The translations under genes and the position numbers were made by a program. The notes beneath the pieces are model-generated. The model was not told the DNA's origin. It did no database searches and saw only the letters and a list, made by a program, of their open reading frames with translations. 7,551 nucleotides of DNA, taken from the NCBI GenBank assembly GCA_905235315.1, contig CAJOLG010000082.1:1-7551 (forward strand), written 5' to 3'. Numbering within the stretch: position 1 is the first letter of the stretch; each line of letters begins with the position of its first letter. Source of the stretch: an uncultured Solobacterium sp. GTDB taxonomy: Bacteria; Bacillota_I; Bacilli_A; Erysipelotrichales; Erysipelotrichaceae. Below are positions 6,530 through 7,551 of the stretch, in pieces.

Positions 6530-6594
6530 CCGCAGATTGGGTACTTTCATTATAGGAGAGCCGGTTTCGCACACCGGCGTGTTACCATCTGCGG
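6530..6594. repeat. Nested inverted repeats around the promoter (possible operator)
   Basis: The outer arms CCGCAGAT (6530-6537) and ATCTGCGG (6587-6594) are perfect 8-base inverted repeats 49 bases apart, and the similarity extends inward imperfectly (GGTAC against GTTACC). Inside them lies a second perfect pair, GCCGGT (6560-6565) and ACCGGC (6573-6578), with a 7-base gap. The TATAAT box lies between the outer arms, next to the inner pair. No T run follows either pair, so this is not a terminator. Regulator binding is an inference. Confidence 0.5.
6549..6554 (-). promoter_or_regulatory. -10 box of the two-gene lipoprotein unit
   Basis: A perfect TATAAT on the minus strand lies about 50 bases before the start codon. 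The region 16-18 bases further upstream has no good -35 match, which suggests either an activator-dependent promoter or a -35 covered by the inverted repeats found there. Confidence 0.55.
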
Positions 6595-6649
6595 CATTTT
6601 CCTGTGACGGAAACATGCGGTCTTCCCTGCAGTGCGGCTTCATTCCAAG

Positions 6650-6681
6650 AAAAAAACAGACCTGCAGTCTGCAGATCTGTT
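6650..6681 (-). terminator. Intrinsic terminator after metG
   Basis: A 27-base hairpin (6655-6681) has arms AACAGACCTGCA and TGCAGATCTGTT on the plus strand. In the minus-strand RNA the single plus-strand C/A mismatch becomes a U-G wobble, so the stem of about 12 pairs is complete. It is followed by seven T (6656-6650). It lies 24 bases after the metG stop. Confidence 0.92.
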
Positions 6682-6705
6682 GGTGAGAATCACTGATCCG
6701 GTTTC

Positions 6706-7551
6706 TCAGCTGATTACAGTGCCCGGCTCAAGACCGTTGACTTCCGCGATTACGATTTCGCTTCCGTTCTGGCCTGCCAGCAGCATTCCCTGGCTCTCCA
6801 CACCGCGGATATTGGTCGGGGTGAGGTTGGAGATGACAAGCACATTCTTGCCGATCATCTGGCCCGGGGTGTAGCTTGCGGCAATGCCGGAAACGATCTG
6901 GCGGATATCACCCTCGCCGAGATCCACTGCCATGACAAGCAGCTTCTCCGCATTCGGGTGACGCTCACAGCGGAGCACCTTGCCGGCTTTCATCTCGATC
7001 TTCTGGAAATCATTGATCGAGATCTGCGCCTTCTTTTCTTCCTTCTTCTTCTGGGCGAGGAAGCGTTCGCGCTGTGCCTTTTCAATCGCTTCGACCTTCG
7101 CCATCACTTCCTTGGCGTCAAGCCGCTTGAAGAGGATCTCCGGCGCATTGGTAATCGTGATGCGTGTCTCATATCCGCCGAATTCATTGATCGTGTCATA
7201 ATCCCGCTTCTGCGTCTGGATCATGTCGAGAATCTTTTCGGAGGTATCCGGCAGGAACGGCTGCAGCAGGATCGCACCGATCCGGATGCTTTCCAGCAGG
7301 TTGTAAAGAACGGTCGCAAGCCGCGAGATATGATCGGGATCCTGCGCCAGTGCCCACGGCATGGTCTCGTCAATGTATTTGTTGCAGCGGTCAAAGAGAT
7401 CAAGGATATTCTGGATCGCATCTGCGACATGCAGTTCTTCCATGTTCTCCGCAACCAGCCGCACAGTCTCCATAGCCGTTTCCTTCAGGCTGTCATCGAC
7501 TTCCTCACGGACATCCGGATTTGCGATCAGACCGTTGAAGTATTTGTTCTC
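6706..7551 (-). CDS. metG: Methionyl-tRNA synthetase, C-terminal 281 residues
   Basis: MetG charges tRNA-Met with methionine. The 5' part, with the Rossmann catalytic domain and KMSKS loop, lies beyond the right edge; the frame is open to position 7551. The fragment begins in the link from catalytic to anticodon-binding domain (NKYFNGLIANPDVR, residues 2-15). The helical anticodon-binding domain follows, with the conserved NKYIDETMPWALAQD (about 58-72). A charged Lys/Glu linker (about 164-174, KKKEEKKAQ) then leads to a C-terminal OB-fold tRNA-binding domain of the Trbp111/EMAP-II type (about 175-281). That domain shows MKAGKVLRCERHPNAEKLLV, QIVSGIA and NLTPTNIRGVESQGMLLA. The domain makes this the long, dimeric form of the enzyme, as in Bacillus. 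A strong terminator follows directly. Confidence 0.97.
   Translation of the reverse strand, partial: ENKYFNGLIANPDVREEVDDSLKETAMETVRLVAENMEELHVADAIQNILDLFDRCNKYIDETMPWALAQDPDHISRLATVLYNLLESIRIGAILLQPFLPDTSEKILDMIQTQKRDYDTINEFGGYETRITITNAPEILFKRLDAKEVMAKVEAIEKAQRERFLAQKKKEEKKAQISINDFQKIEMKAGKVLRCERHPNAEKLLVMAVDLGEGDIRQIVSGIAASYTPGQMIGKNVLVISNLTPTNIRGVESQGMLLAGQNGSEIVIAEVNGLEPGTVIS

Noticed and set aside
7029..7054. Pyrimidine-rich CTT repeats on the plus strand as a simple repeat or slippage site.
   Set aside because: They encode the Lys/Glu linker before the tRNA-binding domain of MetG, and the frame is intact.
1..7551. Frequent CTGCAG palindromes as a possible dispersed repeat or uptake signal.
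   Set aside because: Most lie in coding sequence, where CTG and CAG are favoured codons, and their flanks are not shared.

Overview
The window looks like ordinary chromosomal DNA of a low-to-mid GC Firmicute (Bacillota). The signs are strong AAAGGAGG-type ribosome binding sites, sigma-A-like promoters, MutL with the endonuclease motif, MetG with a C-terminal tRNA-binding domain, and a lipoprotein with lipocalin-like repeats. By eye the GC content is slightly above 50%. A member of the Erysipelotrichales is my best guess, but that is an impression from the gene set and not a proven placement. All genes lie on the minus strand, so transcription runs from right to left.

From right to left: (1) The 3' part of metG (6706-7551, cut by the window edge) ends in a strong intrinsic terminator at 6650-6681. 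(2) A promoter region with nested inverted repeats (6530-6594) precedes a two-gene unit: an unrecognised 144-residue protein (6064-6498) and a lipoprotein with two copies of a beta-rich domain (5202-6038). This unit ends in a hairpin terminator at 5155-5180. (3) A tightly packed unit of mutL (3324-5117), miaA (2431-3327, 4-base overlap with mutL) and a small membrane protein with a zinc ribbon (1699-2427, 3-base gap) follows. No clear terminator is visible after it. (4) A Bax inhibitor-1 family membrane protein (809-1543) has its own promoter and a near-perfect terminator (760-784). (5) The N-terminal 226 codons of a secreted subtilisin-fold protein (1-680) run off the left edge.

The most unusual item is the subtilisin-like protein. 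The fold signature is clear, but the catalytic Asp and His positions read Gly and Glu, and there is no room for the usual inhibitory propeptide. It therefore looks like a pseudoprotease. Two further points deserve attention. First, the mutL and subtilase genes each have a -10-like box only 7-8 bases from an ATG, so both are candidates for leaderless mRNAs. Second, the promoter of the lipoprotein unit sits inside paired inverted repeats that may be an operator. No mobile element, CRISPR array, tRNA or rRNA gene was seen, and no stretch over 300 bases lacks a gene.
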